A stretch of DNA of 9,299 bases from JANXVV01 sp038230975 (GCA_038230975.1 JBBRMF010000207.1:1-9299), one strand, 5' to 3'; positions 1-7,248 are shown, counted from the stretch's first letter. Translations and numbers: made by a program. The notes: generated by a model from the sequence alone, not told the origin.

Positions 1-340
1 CAGTAACTTCCGACGAACGCCAAACCCCTGCGTTCCGGTAGGCCCGATTAATCTCAGTTTCCAGCTGCGCGCAGGTCAGACCGGCCGCAGTCATCTTTCC
101 AAGAAGGGGGAAGTCGATCTGGCCAGCAAAGTCAACCCTCAGCCGCAATGAAGGATTCGGTATTGCACTAGAGCCGAGCACCTCTACATCGAGCTGAGTG
201 GTGGGTCGTATGATCGTGCCGGGCTGCGTCGTGCGGGCGTGATGATCGACCCAAATGGCGGCAGCTGCGGCGGACAGCATCAGAGATAATACCGTTAGAA
301 CATTGAGGACTGGCCTTCCAGATCGCTTCATGTCTGGCAT
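1..340 (-). CDS. Polysaccharide export (SLBB/Wza-type) protein, N-terminal part
   Basis: The reading frame is open from ATG 340 (or ATG 331, three codons later) to the window edge, about 113 codons without a stop, so the C-terminus is missing. The first ~30 residues form a signal-peptide-like or membrane-anchor segment (LNVLTVLSLMLSAAAAIWV). After it comes a stretch ending in RVDFAGQIDFPLLGKMTAAG followed by LTCAQLETEINRAYRNAGV. This matches the usual polysaccharide export (Wza/GumB-like) pattern: a value-of-D-G-x-I-x-x-P-L-L-G strand, then an AGLT-type turn and a helix starting AQLE. Members of this family are envelope proteins in the export of exopolysaccharide; here that role is inferred from the N-terminal domain only. 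A TATAAT box overlaps the first ATG, which favours ATG 331 as the true start. It lies 72 bp behind cdsA on the same strand. Confidence 0.6.
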   Translation of the reverse strand, partial: MPDMKRSGRPVLNVLTVLSLMLSAAAAAIWVDHHARTTQPGTIIRPTTQLDVEVLGSSAIPNPSLRLRVDFAGQIDFPLLGKMTAAGLTCAQLETEINRAYRNAGVWRSSEVT

Positions 341-344
341 TATA
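339..344 (-). promoter_or_regulatory. Candidate -10 box (TATAAT) overlapping the first ATG
   Basis: A perfect TATAAT lies on the minus strand and shares its last bases with the ATG at 340-338. No good -35 hexamer is visible 16-18 nt upstream (the position reads near GCTACC). If it is used, transcription would begin at about 333-331, that is at the second in-frame ATG, giving a leaderless mRNA. Inference from one hexamer only. Confidence 0.35.
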
Positions 345-366
345 CCCACGGTGGATGGAGGGTAGC

Positions 367-392
367 GACTCGGTTTTGCAATGCACCGAGTC
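367..392. terminator. Hairpin behind cdsA, possible terminator
   Basis: GACTCGGT (367-374) and ACCGAGTC (385-392) are a perfect 8-bp inverted repeat with a 10-nt loop. It lies 20-45 nt after the cdsA stop codon and before the next minus-strand gene. There is no clear U-tract after the stem on the minus strand, so it may be a weak or factor-assisted terminator, or an mRNA 3'-end stabiliser. Confidence 0.35.
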
Positions 393-412
393 GAAAGCGG
401 CGATATGTCGAA

Positions 413-1327
413 TCAAAAAAGGCTGAATAAGAGGTAGGCAAACGGGGCGGCTAGAAGGGGGCTGTCGATGACGTCGAGCACACCACCAAAGCCGGGGATG
501 AGATGACCGCTGTCTTTGACTTCGGCGTCGCGCTTCATGAGGCTTTCGAGCAGGTCACCTAGTTGGCCGATCCCGCCGATGATGATGCCGAATAGAAAGC
601 CTTGAGCCAGTGAGATGTGGGCGATGCGCGGTGCGCAGGCCAAACCGACCAGCCCGGCGGTGAGCACGCCGAAGAACAGACCTTCCCAGGTTTTACCCGG
701 GCTGAGCCAGGGGATGAGTTTGTGTTTGCCGAATCGTTTACCGCCAAAAAAAGCGCCGACATCGGTAAATTTGACGACGAGCAGGATCATCAGGATGACG
801 CCGGTGCTGCCCTCGAAGCGAAGTTCGCCGGTGGGTTTGTAGGAATGCTTGACGCGGATGGCCATCAAAAACCAACCGAGGCCCCCGACGTAAAGCATTG
901 CGAGTACGGTGCCGGCCATGTGATGGATCGCCTCCTGGGTCTGGCGCATCCAGGCGCGGCGGAGGGCGGCGAAGAGCATGGCAAATACGATGATGAATGC
1001 CAATGCGGAAGCCGCAATGGGTTTGAACCACATGAACTGAGTCAGAAACGCGTGCACGACCAGCGAGCCGGCTCCGATCACGGCGATAAATCGATACGGT
1101 TGAACCTTTTCGGCGGCGAACAGTGTGGCCAATTCCCAGACCGCAGGGGGCAGGACGATGAGCAGCAGGATCAGCAGGCCGACCCCTCCTAAACCGGAGG
1201 AATGTCCTGGAGACGGCACCCTGCCGGCGGTGTGGGCTTCCACCCAGTGGTCAAGGTACAGAAGTCCGAGCAATGCCAGAAGCATCATCGGGCCGAAAGT
1301 AAGACGGTTGCGTAGTGATCGTTCCAT
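413..1327 (-). CDS. cdsA: Phosphatidate cytidylyltransferase (CDP-diglyceride synthase)
   Basis: This integral membrane enzyme makes CDP-diacylglycerol from phosphatidate and CTP, the branch point of bacterial phospholipid synthesis. The 304-residue product has many hydrophobic segments. Near the middle it carries the conserved KFTDVGAFFGGKRFGKHKL and LSPGKTWEG blocks. The C-terminal CdsA signature is at about residues 264-288 (SLMKRDAEVKDSGHLIPGFG, then GVLDVIDS). In this signature the usual H-G-G...D-R-x-D reads F-G-G...D-V-I-D, while the metal-binding acidic residues D285 and D288 and the KRD/KDSG elements are kept. The ATG at 1327 (MERSLRNRLTFGP) was chosen because CdsA proteins start with this R-N-R-L-x-F-G-P element. 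The frame is open to 1429, but the extra 34 residues are polar and not family-like. No strong Shine-Dalgarno is visible. The length is normal for the family. Confidence 0.92.
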   Translation of the reverse strand: MERSLRNRLTFGPMMLLALLGLLYLDHWVEAHTAGRVPSPGHSSGLGGVGLLILLLIVLPPAVWELATLFAAEKVQPYRFIAVIGAGSLVVHAFLTQFMWFKPIAASALAFIIVFAMLFAALRRAWMRQTQEAIHHMAGTVLAMLYVGGLGWFLMAIRVKHSYKPTGELRFEGSTGVILMILLVVKFTDVGAFFGGKRFGKHKLIPWLSPGKTWEGLFFGVLTAGLVGLACAPRIAHISLAQGFLFGIIIGGIGQLGDLLESLMKRDAEVKDSGHLIPGFGGVLDVIDSPLLAAPFAYLLFSLF

Positions 1328-1429
1328 GGGGTTTTCTTGGGAGGGTCTTTTAAGCGACCTCGCCCGCGGCTGCAAATTTGGCCGATAGATTAATTGATTC
1401 CGCAGTGCTTGGCAGTGGGGTTTTCGCAT

Positions 1430-1512
1430 TATTTAGCCGAGCCGCTTGCGGCCCGTGTCCGAGTGTTTGGGACTGCGGCTAAACAGGGCTCGCAAGCGAG
1501 CCGGCTACATAA
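1430..1512. repeat. Intergenic two-hairpin repeat, copy A
   Basis: This copy shares its left end (TATTTAGCCGRGCCGCTTGC and the following GGCCCGTGTC) with copy B at 3759-3838, with one difference in about 29 bp. Its right end is the matching element around CGCAAGCG. It contains hairpin 1 (1439-1454, GAGCCGC-TT-GCGGCCC, one A-C mismatch) and hairpin 2 (1487-1502, GGCTCGC-AA-GCGAGCC, perfect). The two halves can also pair with each other as one long imperfect stem. It sits between the divergent cdsA and lipoprotein genes. It resembles a REP-like non-coding repeat; its function is unknown. Confidence 0.75.
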
Positions 1513-1556
1513 ATCGAATCGCTTTCCCCCCATGGGTACATGAGGGGAGGAGACAA

Positions 1557-1733
1557 ATGCGAAAAATCACGATTCACCGGAGAAACGATGGCTTTGAAAT
1601 ATCGCAATTGGATCATGGCTCCCCTGGTCACATTGATCGCGGGCTGTGGCTGGATGCATCCCAAAGAGAAAGAGATTCGCTATTCGGAGGAACCGCCGAT
1701 TACCAACCTGCGGGCTGTCGATGCGGGGGGTGA
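1557..1733 (+). other. Small overlapping ORF with strong Shine-Dalgarno, doubtful
   Basis: An ATG at 1557 is preceded by a very purine-rich Shine-Dalgarno-like run (GAGGGGAGGAG, 1542-1552). It opens a 58-codon frame (MRKITIHRRNDGFEISQLDH...) that overlaps the lipoprotein gene out of frame. The translation has no recognisable domain, and its Cys/Gly-rich end looks like an out-of-frame read. It could be a leader peptide or a ribosome-loading site for the lipoprotein start 31 nt downstream. More likely it is not a functional gene. Confidence 0.15.
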
Positions 1734-1920
1734 TTTTGCGCTGTTCTATACCGGGCGGGAAAGACCTGAAGTACCGGTGCGCGTGAAAGCCGGAGACACG
1801 GTTGGATTTGTGCGGGAAGAGGATGGCCGTCTGAAAGCCGTGGCTGGGCCGTTCAAAATGGACATGGATCCTGCCATGCACGATGCGTATTGGAAGCGAT
1901 TGAATTTCACGGAGGAATAA
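1588..1920 (+). CDS. Small predicted lipoprotein of unknown function
   Basis: The 110-residue product starts MALKYRNWIMAPLVTLIAGC. It has a short basic n-region, a hydrophobic core and a lipobox I17-A18-G19-C20, so it is predicted to be lipid-anchored after signal peptidase II cleavage. The mature part is polar, with about 90 residues rich in charged and beta-type segments (DAGGDFALFYTGRERPEVPV, then VRVKAGDTVGFVREEDGRL). It ends in a short acidic tail. No family is recognised; the beta pattern suggests a small extracytoplasmic beta domain. The ATG at 1588 was chosen over an in-frame ATG at 1540 because it has GGAG at 1579-1582 at good spacing and gives a clean signal peptide. It is divergent from cdsA and convergent with the gene at 2028-3521, and a long hairpin follows its stop. 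Confidence 0.7.
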   Translation: MALKYRNWIMAPLVTLIAGCGWMHPKEKEIRYSEEPPITNLRAVDAGGDFALFYTGRERPEVPVRVKAGDTVGFVREEDGRLKAVAGPFKMDMDPAMHDAYWKRLNFTEE

Positions 1921-1932
1921 GATCGATTGAAA

Positions 1933-2017
1933 ATCGCTATTCGCAATATACCGGAGGCACGCGTTTTTCTTCCGAGGAAGAAAAATGCGTGCCTCCGAAT
2001 GTATCGCGAATTGCGAT
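1933..2017. terminator. Very long hairpin, bidirectional terminator between convergent genes
   Basis: The inner stem is 22 bp: left arm 1952-1973 (CGGAGGCACGCG...) pairs with right arm 1976-1997 with only one G-U wobble. It encloses T-run and A-run segments, so each strand carries a GC-rich base plus a U/A part. The stem extends outward as a weaker arm pair (1933-1951 with 1998-2017, about 15 of 19 pairing). TTTTT follows on the plus strand at 2020-2024. Its place between the stop codons at 1920 (plus) and 2028 (minus) fits a bidirectional terminator. The stem is much longer than a typical intrinsic terminator. Confidence 0.8.
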
Positions 2018-2027
2018 CGTTTTTGAG

Positions 2028-3521
2028 TTACCGCTTCATCTGGTCAAAGTAACCGATGTAATACATGAACCGGTTCTGGTTCATGATCGGGATGTGCAGG
2101 GTGGCGGCTTGATTGATGACATCCTGATACTTTTTCGACGCTTCCAGCGCCTTATTTAGTTTGTCGATCATAATCGGATCGCTTTGTTCTTCCTTGGTCA
2201 AGATCGGTACTTGCGGCTCTTGACCGAGCACGACGAAATCGGTGCTGACGGCGATTTTATCGCTTACCTTGCCGCCCCAACGGGTGACGAGGCTTCGGAC
2301 AACATCGCCTTCCTGTGCGGTGTAGACGCCGTTCCCATCGACATCGAAATTGCCATAGACGAAGAAGTTAAACGTCGTGTCGACGTTGTAAACCAGGTTG
2401 CCGATGAGATCGCCTTCGGAAAGGGTGACACCGGGTTGCATGTGAACGATTCGGCATTCACTGCTGTTTTGCCCGACGCGGATCACTTCGATGGAAGCCT
2501 TGCCGACCGGCAAATTGTTATTGCTTGTGGGGTCTTTGGTGAGGCCGGGGATTCCTTCGTTCTTGTCGTAAACCTCGAAGGTGGTGCCGGCCGGAAGGTG
2601 CTCACCCGAACCGAGGCTGATGTAGCAGACCGACTTGGAGGGAACGCGAATGATCGTGCCATCGGCGTGTCGAACGGCGGCGTCTTTGACATCCAGGCGA
2701 TATGTGGAAAGCTGGGCTTTGAGGGTGTCATTCTCCTTGGCGATTTTGGTGGTTTCGGCTTTGGCTTGAGCAACGACTGTCTGCATGTCGGTCAATTGCT
2801 TACCCACCGTGTCGACGGTGGTCTTGGTGGATTCATCGGACGTGGTTTGTTTTGTGGTGTATTGGGCCTGCAGATCGGCCTTGGACTTCTCGGCTTCCGA
2901 GGCGCGTTTGTCGGCATCGGCGAGCTTGGCGTTCAACTCGGTGAACTGTGTGTTCCAGCCGGCCACACGCTCTTCCAAGGTGCTGGAAAGCTTTTTCAGA
3001 TCGCTTTTGTTCTTGGCGTCCGTTGCGGCCGTCTCAGTCAGTTTCTTTTGAAGTTGCTCAATCACACCGACCACACCACCGGCGGGCATGGGGGCGGGGC
3101 TACCGGCGGGGGCGCTCGTGGGGGCGGCACCACCGGGGTTCTTCAGAACCTGCAAGGCAGTGTTGACGACGTCGCTGGTTTTTGCATCGGCATCCACATA
3201 CGACGTCGAGGGCGTGCCGGTGAGAATGCCAGTCAGCTTGCGAATTTCCGCCAACGCCACTTCTACGGTAGTAGCGCCGGGATCAAGGGCCAACTTTTCT
3301 TTGACGGCGTCAATCGTCCCGACATCACTGTCGGCAGCCAACTGGTTGGAGTTGGCGACCTTCTCATAGAGTAATTTGAGCTTGGCGTTGTCACCTGTGA
3401 TCTTTGTCAGATTGCTATTGACCGTAATCGCAAAGATGACGGAGACCATAAAGAGAATGACAAAGATGACCAACGAGGTGATCAACCCGGCTCGGGAAGA
3501 TTGCTGATTGACGGGGGGCAT
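2028..3521 (-). CDS. Membrane-anchored coiled-coil protein with C-terminal BRCT-like domain
   Basis: The 497-residue product has a single N-terminal membrane segment (about residues 12-34) after a short R-containing N-terminus. A helical region follows, then a Pro/Ala/Gly-rich linker (about 129-148) and a long coiled coil (about 150-275, heptad-rich in K/E/A/L). Next is a beta-rich domain (about 283-375; CYISLGSGEHLPAGTTFEVY, then KASIEVIRVG and EGDLIGN) that resembles FlgT-C-like small barrels. The C-terminal part (about 385-490) has the pattern FFVYGNF...VVRSLVTRWGGKVSDKIA, then STDFVVLG and HIPIMNQNRFMYYIG. That is the order of the BRCT fold: strand, helix, GGKV, TDYVV-like strand, helix, GIPI. 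No enzymatic motif was found. The start is clear: GGAGG at 3531-3527 lies 5 nt before the ATG. I know of no characterised role; a structural envelope function is a guess. Confidence 0.75.
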   Translation of the reverse strand: MPPVNQQSSRAGLITSLVIFVILFMVSVIFAITVNSNLTKITGDNAKLKLLYEKVANSNQLAADSDVGTIDAVKEKLALDPGATTVEVALAEIRKLTGILTGTPSTSYVDADAKTSDVVNTALQVLKNPGGAAPTSAPAGSPAPMPAGGVVGVIEQLQKKLTETAATDAKNKSDLKKLSSTLEERVAGWNTQFTELNAKLADADKRASEAEKSKADLQAQYTTKQTTSDESTKTTVDTVGKQLTDMQTVVAQAKAETTKIAKENDTLKAQLSTYRLDVKDAAVRHADGTIIRVPSKSVCYISLGSGEHLPAGTTFEVYDKNEGIPGLTKDPTSNNNLPVGKASIEVIRVGQNSSECRIVHMQPGVTLSEGDLIGNLVYNVDTTFNFFVYGNFDVDGNGVYTAQEGDVVRSLVTRWGGKVSDKIAVSTDFVVLGQEPQVPILTKEEQSDPIMIDKLNKALEASKKYQDVINQAATLHIPIMNQNRFMYYIGYFDQMKR

Positions 3522-3526
3522 AGAAA

Positions 3527-3531
3527 CCTCC
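3527..3531 (-). promoter_or_regulatory. Shine-Dalgarno GGAGG of the coiled-coil protein gene
   Basis: A perfect GGAGG on the minus strand, 5 nt before the ATG at 3521-3519, fixes the start. It is the strongest ribosome binding site among the long genes here; polA and cdsA have none that is obvious. Confidence 0.75.
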
Positions 3532-3564
3532 GAAATTCGGTGAGAGATCCTGGTGAGAAACGAT

Positions 3565-3579
3565 CGGCGATTTTCGCCG
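3565..3579. other. Small perfect hairpin in the 5' leader of the coiled-coil gene
   Basis: CGGCGA (3565-3570) and TCGCCG (3574-3579) form a 6-bp stem with a 3-nt loop, 44 nt upstream of the ATG at 3521. It could be an mRNA leader structure or an operator half-site pair. No function can be assigned. Confidence 0.35.
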
Positions 3580-3650
3580 CGATGTTGTTCCTGTGCGGTT
3601 CGCGCGTTCGTCGCGTCGAATCGGGAAAAATTCCGCCTGCCAGTGGAGAA

Positions 3651-3679
3651 GGATAACCGCCTATGCTACCAGCGGTCAA
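3651..3679 (-). promoter_or_regulatory. Weak promoter candidate for the coiled-coil gene
   Basis: On the minus strand, TTGACC (3679-3674) is separated by 17 nt from TTATCC (3656-3651). The -35 matches the sigma-70 consensus at five of six positions, but the -10 is poor. Placement about 130 nt upstream of the start is plausible. Low confidence. Confidence 0.25.
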
Positions 3680-3758
3680 GAAAAGCCGCGCGAAACAACG
3701 GGAATGAGTTTTGGCGTACCGGATTTCTTCCCTCTCCTGAGTATTGGCGTTGCTGATT

Positions 3759-3838
3759 TATTTAGCCGGGCCGCTTGCGGCCCGTGTCAAACAGGAGACT
3801 TCGGCAAAACACGGTTCGCAAGCGAACCGGCCAAATAA
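3759..3838. repeat. Intergenic two-hairpin repeat, copy B
   Basis: Second copy of the repeat at 1430-1512. Hairpin 1 is 3768-3783 (GGGCCGC-TT-GCGGCCC, perfect) and hairpin 2 is 3813-3828 (GGTTCGC-AA-GCGAACC, perfect). Relative to copy A, hairpin 2 changes C to T on one arm and G to A on the opposite arm, so the pairing is preserved. The spacer between the hairpins differs between copies. It lies between the divergent genes at 3521 (minus) and 3975 (plus). An upstream in-frame extension of polA would run straight through it, which argues against that extension. Confidence 0.75.
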
Positions 3839-3974
3839 TTCGACAACCCCTGCACTGGGCGAGGGGAAAATACTCGCCTCATTCCGAAATCCGCTCGCGG
3901 CCACTACACTATCGGCCGGTAAATGGCTTGCTCGGTTTCGGCTAACTACACGGTTCCAAAGACTTCGATCACTC

Positions 3975-6788
3975 ATGGCAAAATCGTTTTACATCATTGA
4001 CGGTCACGCTCAGATTTATCGGGCGTATTTCGCCCCGTTTCGCGATTTGACCAGCCCGTCGGGGGAACCCACGAAGGCGACCTATGTTTTTACGCAAAGG
4101 CTTCTGAGTTTCATCGAGGCTCGGAAACCGGATTACCTCGCGATGGTCATCGACAGCAACGACGAAACGGTTTTTCGGAAGAAAATATTTCCGGAATATA
4201 AAGCCAACCGATTGGCACGGCCCGATGACTTTAACCCCCAGGAACAGCGGATCCTTCAAATCGTCCGGGACGCCGGTGTGCCGATCTTCGTCAAACCCGG
4301 TTTTGAAGCCGACGACGTGATTGCCACCCTGGCCAAACGGCTTTGTAATCAAGGCTACGAGACATTTGTCGTCTCGAACGATAAAGACCTTCGCCAGATA
4401 TTGAATGACTACACGAAGATGTACGATCCGTATGAAGATATCGTCACGGATGTCGCCGCCCTCTTTGAAAAACATGGATACACCCCGGCGCAGGCGGTGG
4501 AGATTCAGACATTGATCGGCGACTCGACCGACAACGTGCAGGGCATTCCGGGCGTCGGTCCAAAGACGGCTGTGAAGCTGATCCAGAAGTATGGCCGGGC
4601 GGAATCGGTTCTTGAACATCTTGAAGATTTGACCCCTAAAATGCGGGAAAATTTTGAGAAGTTCGCCAACCGTCTCCCGGTTGCGCGGCAACTGGTCACG
4701 CTGCGGGATGATGTGGAAATTGATTTTGATCCGGAAAGTTGTGCATTTACCGGGTTAAATCAGGAGAAGCTTCGAGGACATTTTGAAGAGTTGGGGTTTA
4801 AGGCATTGATTGAGAAAATGGGGGGAGCGCCGACTAAGGCGCAAGCGGCGGGTGGGGGCCTGGCCGCGGCTCGAGTGAATGTATCTGCGAAGAAGAAGTC
4901 GGAAGGAGAAGGACTCTTCGGGCCGTTCGAGGAGACGCCTGAAACCGCGCTTCCGGCGGAACCTCTGGCGACGAGCGAAGGATTGAACTACACGCTGGTC
5001 GACACGGAGGCAAAATTCAAGCTCTTTCTTGAAAGCCTGCGGGAACAAAAACGCTTCGCATTTGATACTGAAACCGACGATCTGGGGGCGATGAAATCAA
5101 ACATGATCGGGATGAGCTTTAGCTGGAGCAGCGGCACGGGGTATTACGTACCGGTGGCCGGGCCATCCGATTCTGAACATCTTCCGCTTGAGCGAGTGCT
5201 GGCCGACCTTAAACCCATCCTGGAAGACGCGAGCATTGAGAAGGTCGGGCACAATATTAAGTATGACCTGCTGGTGATGAAGCAGTTGGGTGTTCATGTC
5301 AGAGGTGTGGTGCTGGATAGCATGATCGCGGCGTTTCTGCTGGATTCAAGCCGTAATCAATATGGGATCGATGCGCTGGCGGAATCGGTTTTGAAGTTCA
5401 GGAAAATTCCCACGAGCGATTTGATCGGGAAGGGGAAGGGACTGGTTTCCATGGTCCGCTGTCCGCTGGATCGGGTGGCGATCTACGCATCTGAGGATGC
5501 GGACATTGCGTTGCGAGTGGCGGATCTGTTCGCGAAGCAGTTGGATCAGTTGCCTGAGTTGAAAACGCTGAACCAGGAAGTGGAAGTTCCGCTGATTGAT
5601 GTGCTGGTCGAGATGGAGAGCAACGGGATCGCGATCGACCCGCCCATGCTTAAAGCGCAGAGCGTCGTGTTGAGCGAACGAATTGATGAGCTGCGGAAGA
5701 AGATTCACTTCGAAGCCGGCATGGAATTCAATATCGATTCCCCCAAGCAACTCGGCGAAGTGCTCTATACGCGGTTGAAACTGCCTGTCGTCAAGAAAAC
5801 GAAAACCGGCCCGAGCACGGATGTTGAGGCCTTGGACAAGCTGGCGTTACAACATCCCGTGCCGAATCTCGTGTTGGAATATCGCAGCCTGGTCAAGCTG
5901 AAAAATACGTATTTGGACAATCTCACGGAATTCGTGAATCCCAAGACAGGTCGAATCCATGCGAGTTTTAATCAGACCGGTGCCAGCAGTGGACGACTGA
6001 GTTGCAGCGATCCGAATTTGCAGAACATTCCGATTCGCACGGATGAAGGGCGGCGGATTCGATTGGCATTTGTCCCCGGCGATCGCGAGCACAACGTGCT
6101 TTTAGCTGCGGATTATAGCCAGATTGAACTGCGCATACTGGCCCATCTGACGGAGGAACCGGCACTGGTGCGAGCATTTGAGGCCGATGAAGACATTCAC
6201 AAGGCGGTTGCCGCCGAAGTCTTTAACGTGGCTCTGACGGAAGTCACTCGTGAACAACGGAACTACGCGAAGATCGTGAATTTCGGAATCATCTACGGCA
6301 TTACGGCTCATGGGTTAGTTCGTCGAATTGAAGGGCTCACGCATTCATCTGCTGAAGAACTAATCAAGACCTACAACAAGCGATTCCCGGCGATCCGCCA
6401 ATTCTTTGAAGCGTGTGTCCTTAAAGCGCAAACGCAGGGATATGTCGAAACGATTCAGGGCCGACGTCGACCGATCCCGGAGATTCAAAGCGGCATTACT
6501 TCAATGCGGAATTACGGTGAACGACTGGCGATCAACAGCGTGGTGCAGGGGTCGGCTGCCGACCTGATCAAAATGGCGATGGTTCGGATTTTTGACCGAT
6601 TGAAAAAAGAACATCGACCCAGCAAGCTGCTGTTGCAGGTCCATGACGAATTGGTATTTGAAACGCCGTTGGTCGGTATCGAAGCCGAGGCTGCGATGAT
6701 CCGCGATGAAATGAATGGGGCGATGTCATTGAAAGTTCCACTTAAAGTGGAAGTGGGTTGGGGAAAAAACTGGGGAGAAGGCAAATAG
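3975..6788 (+). CDS. polA: DNA polymerase I
   Basis: The 937-residue enzyme fills gaps and removes RNA primers in replication and repair. Three domains are visible. The 5' nuclease (about 1-290) has FEADDVIATL (D113, D114), SNDKDLRQ (D136, D138), GDSTDN (D183, D186) and the helix-hairpin-helix IPGVGPKTA. The 3'-5' proofreading domain (about 345-530) has all its metal ligands: D364/E366 in DTET, N427...D431 in NIKYD, and Y504...D508 in YASED. The polymerase domain (about 560-937) has motif A DYSQIELR (D713), the O-helix RNYAKIVNFGIIYG with Phe at the ddNTP-discriminating site, and motif C VHDE (D891). A charged Ala/Gly/Lys-rich linker (about 285-340) joins the nuclease to the proofreading part. 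The ATG at 3975 (MAKSFYIIDGHAQIYRAYF) was chosen because the fold begins there. The frame is open from 3744, but that part is the intergenic repeat. No clear Shine-Dalgarno. Confidence 0.97.
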   Translation: MAKSFYIIDGHAQIYRAYFAPFRDLTSPSGEPTKATYVFTQRLLSFIEARKPDYLAMVIDSNDETVFRKKIFPEYKANRLARPDDFNPQEQRILQIVRDAGVPIFVKPGFEADDVIATLAKRLCNQGYETFVVSNDKDLRQILNDYTKMYDPYEDIVTDVAALFEKHGYTPAQAVEIQTLIGDSTDNVQGIPGVGPKTAVKLIQKYGRAESVLEHLEDLTPKMRENFEKFANRLPVARQLVTLRDDVEIDFDPESCAFTGLNQEKLRGHFEELGFKALIEKMGGAPTKAQAAGGGLAAARVNVSAKKKSEGEGLFGPFEETPETALPAEPLATSEGLNYTLVDTEAKFKLFLESLREQKRFAFDTETDDLGAMKSNMIGMSFSWSSGTGYYVPVAGPSDSEHLPLERVLADLKPILEDASIEKVGHNIKYDLLVMKQLGVHVRGVVLDSMIAAFLLDSSRNQYGIDALAESVLKFRKIPTSDLIGKGKGLVSMVRCPLDRVAIYASEDADIALRVADLFAKQLDQLPELKTLNQEVEVPLIDVLVEMESNGIAIDPPMLKAQSVVLSERIDELRKKIHFEAGMEFNIDSPKQLGEVLYTRLKLPVVKKTKTGPSTDVEALDKLALQHPVPNLVLEYRSLVKLKNTYLDNLTEFVNPKTGRIHASFNQTGASSGRLSCSDPNLQNIPIRTDEGRRIRLAFVPGDREHNVLLAADYSQIELRILAHLTEEPALVRAFEADEDIHKAVAAEVFNVALTEVTREQRNYAKIVNFGIIYGITAHGLVRRIEGLTHSSAEELIKTYNKRFPAIRQFFEACVLKAQTQGYVETIQGRRRPIPEIQSGITSMRNYGERLAINSVVQGSAADLIKMAMVRIFDRLKKEHRPSKLLLQVHDELVFETPLVGIEAEAAMIRDEMNGAMSLKVPLKVEVGWGKNWGEGK

Positions 6789-6816
6789 GCGGATACAATG
6801 AAGTCGGTGCTTCACT

Positions 6817-7248
6817 ATGGAACTTGAACCTTCTACCCACTTTCGTTTGGAGCCGGACCCTCGACGGTCGATTCCCGTTCCGCCGCCGGTGTCGTTGAAT
6901 ACGATTGACGATGCGATGCTGCGGGCGACGACCGGTTTTGAGCGGGAACTGGATGCGTTCTATGTCGGTTTGCTTCAATTTGAACGAGACCTCAAGTGTG
7001 ATCGAGTGGTTTACAAAGCGGAGAACTTTCGACTGCGATTTGAATTTGTCGAAGGGCAAGTGATCCGCGATGACATGATGATGCTGGGCATTGTCGTAAA
7101 ATCGCTGGCGGATACCGCCAGGAAGTTTGAAGAAGCGAAAGTCACGTTTTCACGTGAGCGGGGGATCACTGCGGGCGAAGAACGGTTACTGTTGCTGGAC
7201 CCGGCGGGGAATTGGATTCGAGTCACGCAAAGCACACGGATTGTTTAA
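6817..7248 (+). CDS. VOC/glyoxalase-like small protein
   Basis: The 143-residue product has a proline-rich N-terminus and then one beta-alpha-beta-beta-beta module of the vicinal-oxygen-chelate type: the helix ERELDAFYVGLLQFERD, strands VYKAENFRLRFEFVE and MMMLGIVVKSL, the helix DTARKFEEAKV, then LLLLDPAGNWIRVTQS. The ending LDPAGNW-h-x-h-T/S is typical of VOC proteins, whose last metal-binding Glu often lies in this strand; here it reads IRVTQS, so metal-dependent catalysis is doubtful. The start lies 28 bp after the polA stop with no competing promoter visible, so the two genes are probably cotranscribed. Its 3' end overlaps the convergent small ORF on the other strand by 26 bp. Substrate unknown. 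Confidence 0.65.
   Translation: MELEPSTHFRLEPDPRRSIPVPPPVSLNTIDDAMLRATTGFERELDAFYVGLLQFERDLKCDRVVYKAENFRLRFEFVEGQVIRDDMMMLGIVVKSLADTARKFEEAKVTFSRERGITAGEERLLLLDPAGNWIRVTQSTRIV

Noticed and set aside
617..1192. Plus-strand 191-codon frame opposite cdsA
   Set aside because: Shadow of cdsA: highly charged, His/Asp/Gly-rich antisense of membrane-protein codons with no domain.
2184..3374. Long plus-strand open frame of 396 codons opposite the coiled-coil gene
   Set aside because: Gly/Val-rich antisense shadow of the minus-strand gene at 2028-3521, which has a perfect Shine-Dalgarno, a TM segment and recognisable domains.
1430..3838. The two intergenic repeats as a CRISPR array or composite transposon ends
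   Set aside because: Only two copies 2.3 kb apart in the same orientation, with ordinary host genes between them and no transposase or cas gene.
3744..3974. In-frame upstream extension of polA (77 extra residues)
   Set aside because: The extension runs through the intergenic twin-hairpin repeat and gives no family-like sequence; DNA polymerase I begins at MAKSFYIIDGHAQIYRAYF (3975).
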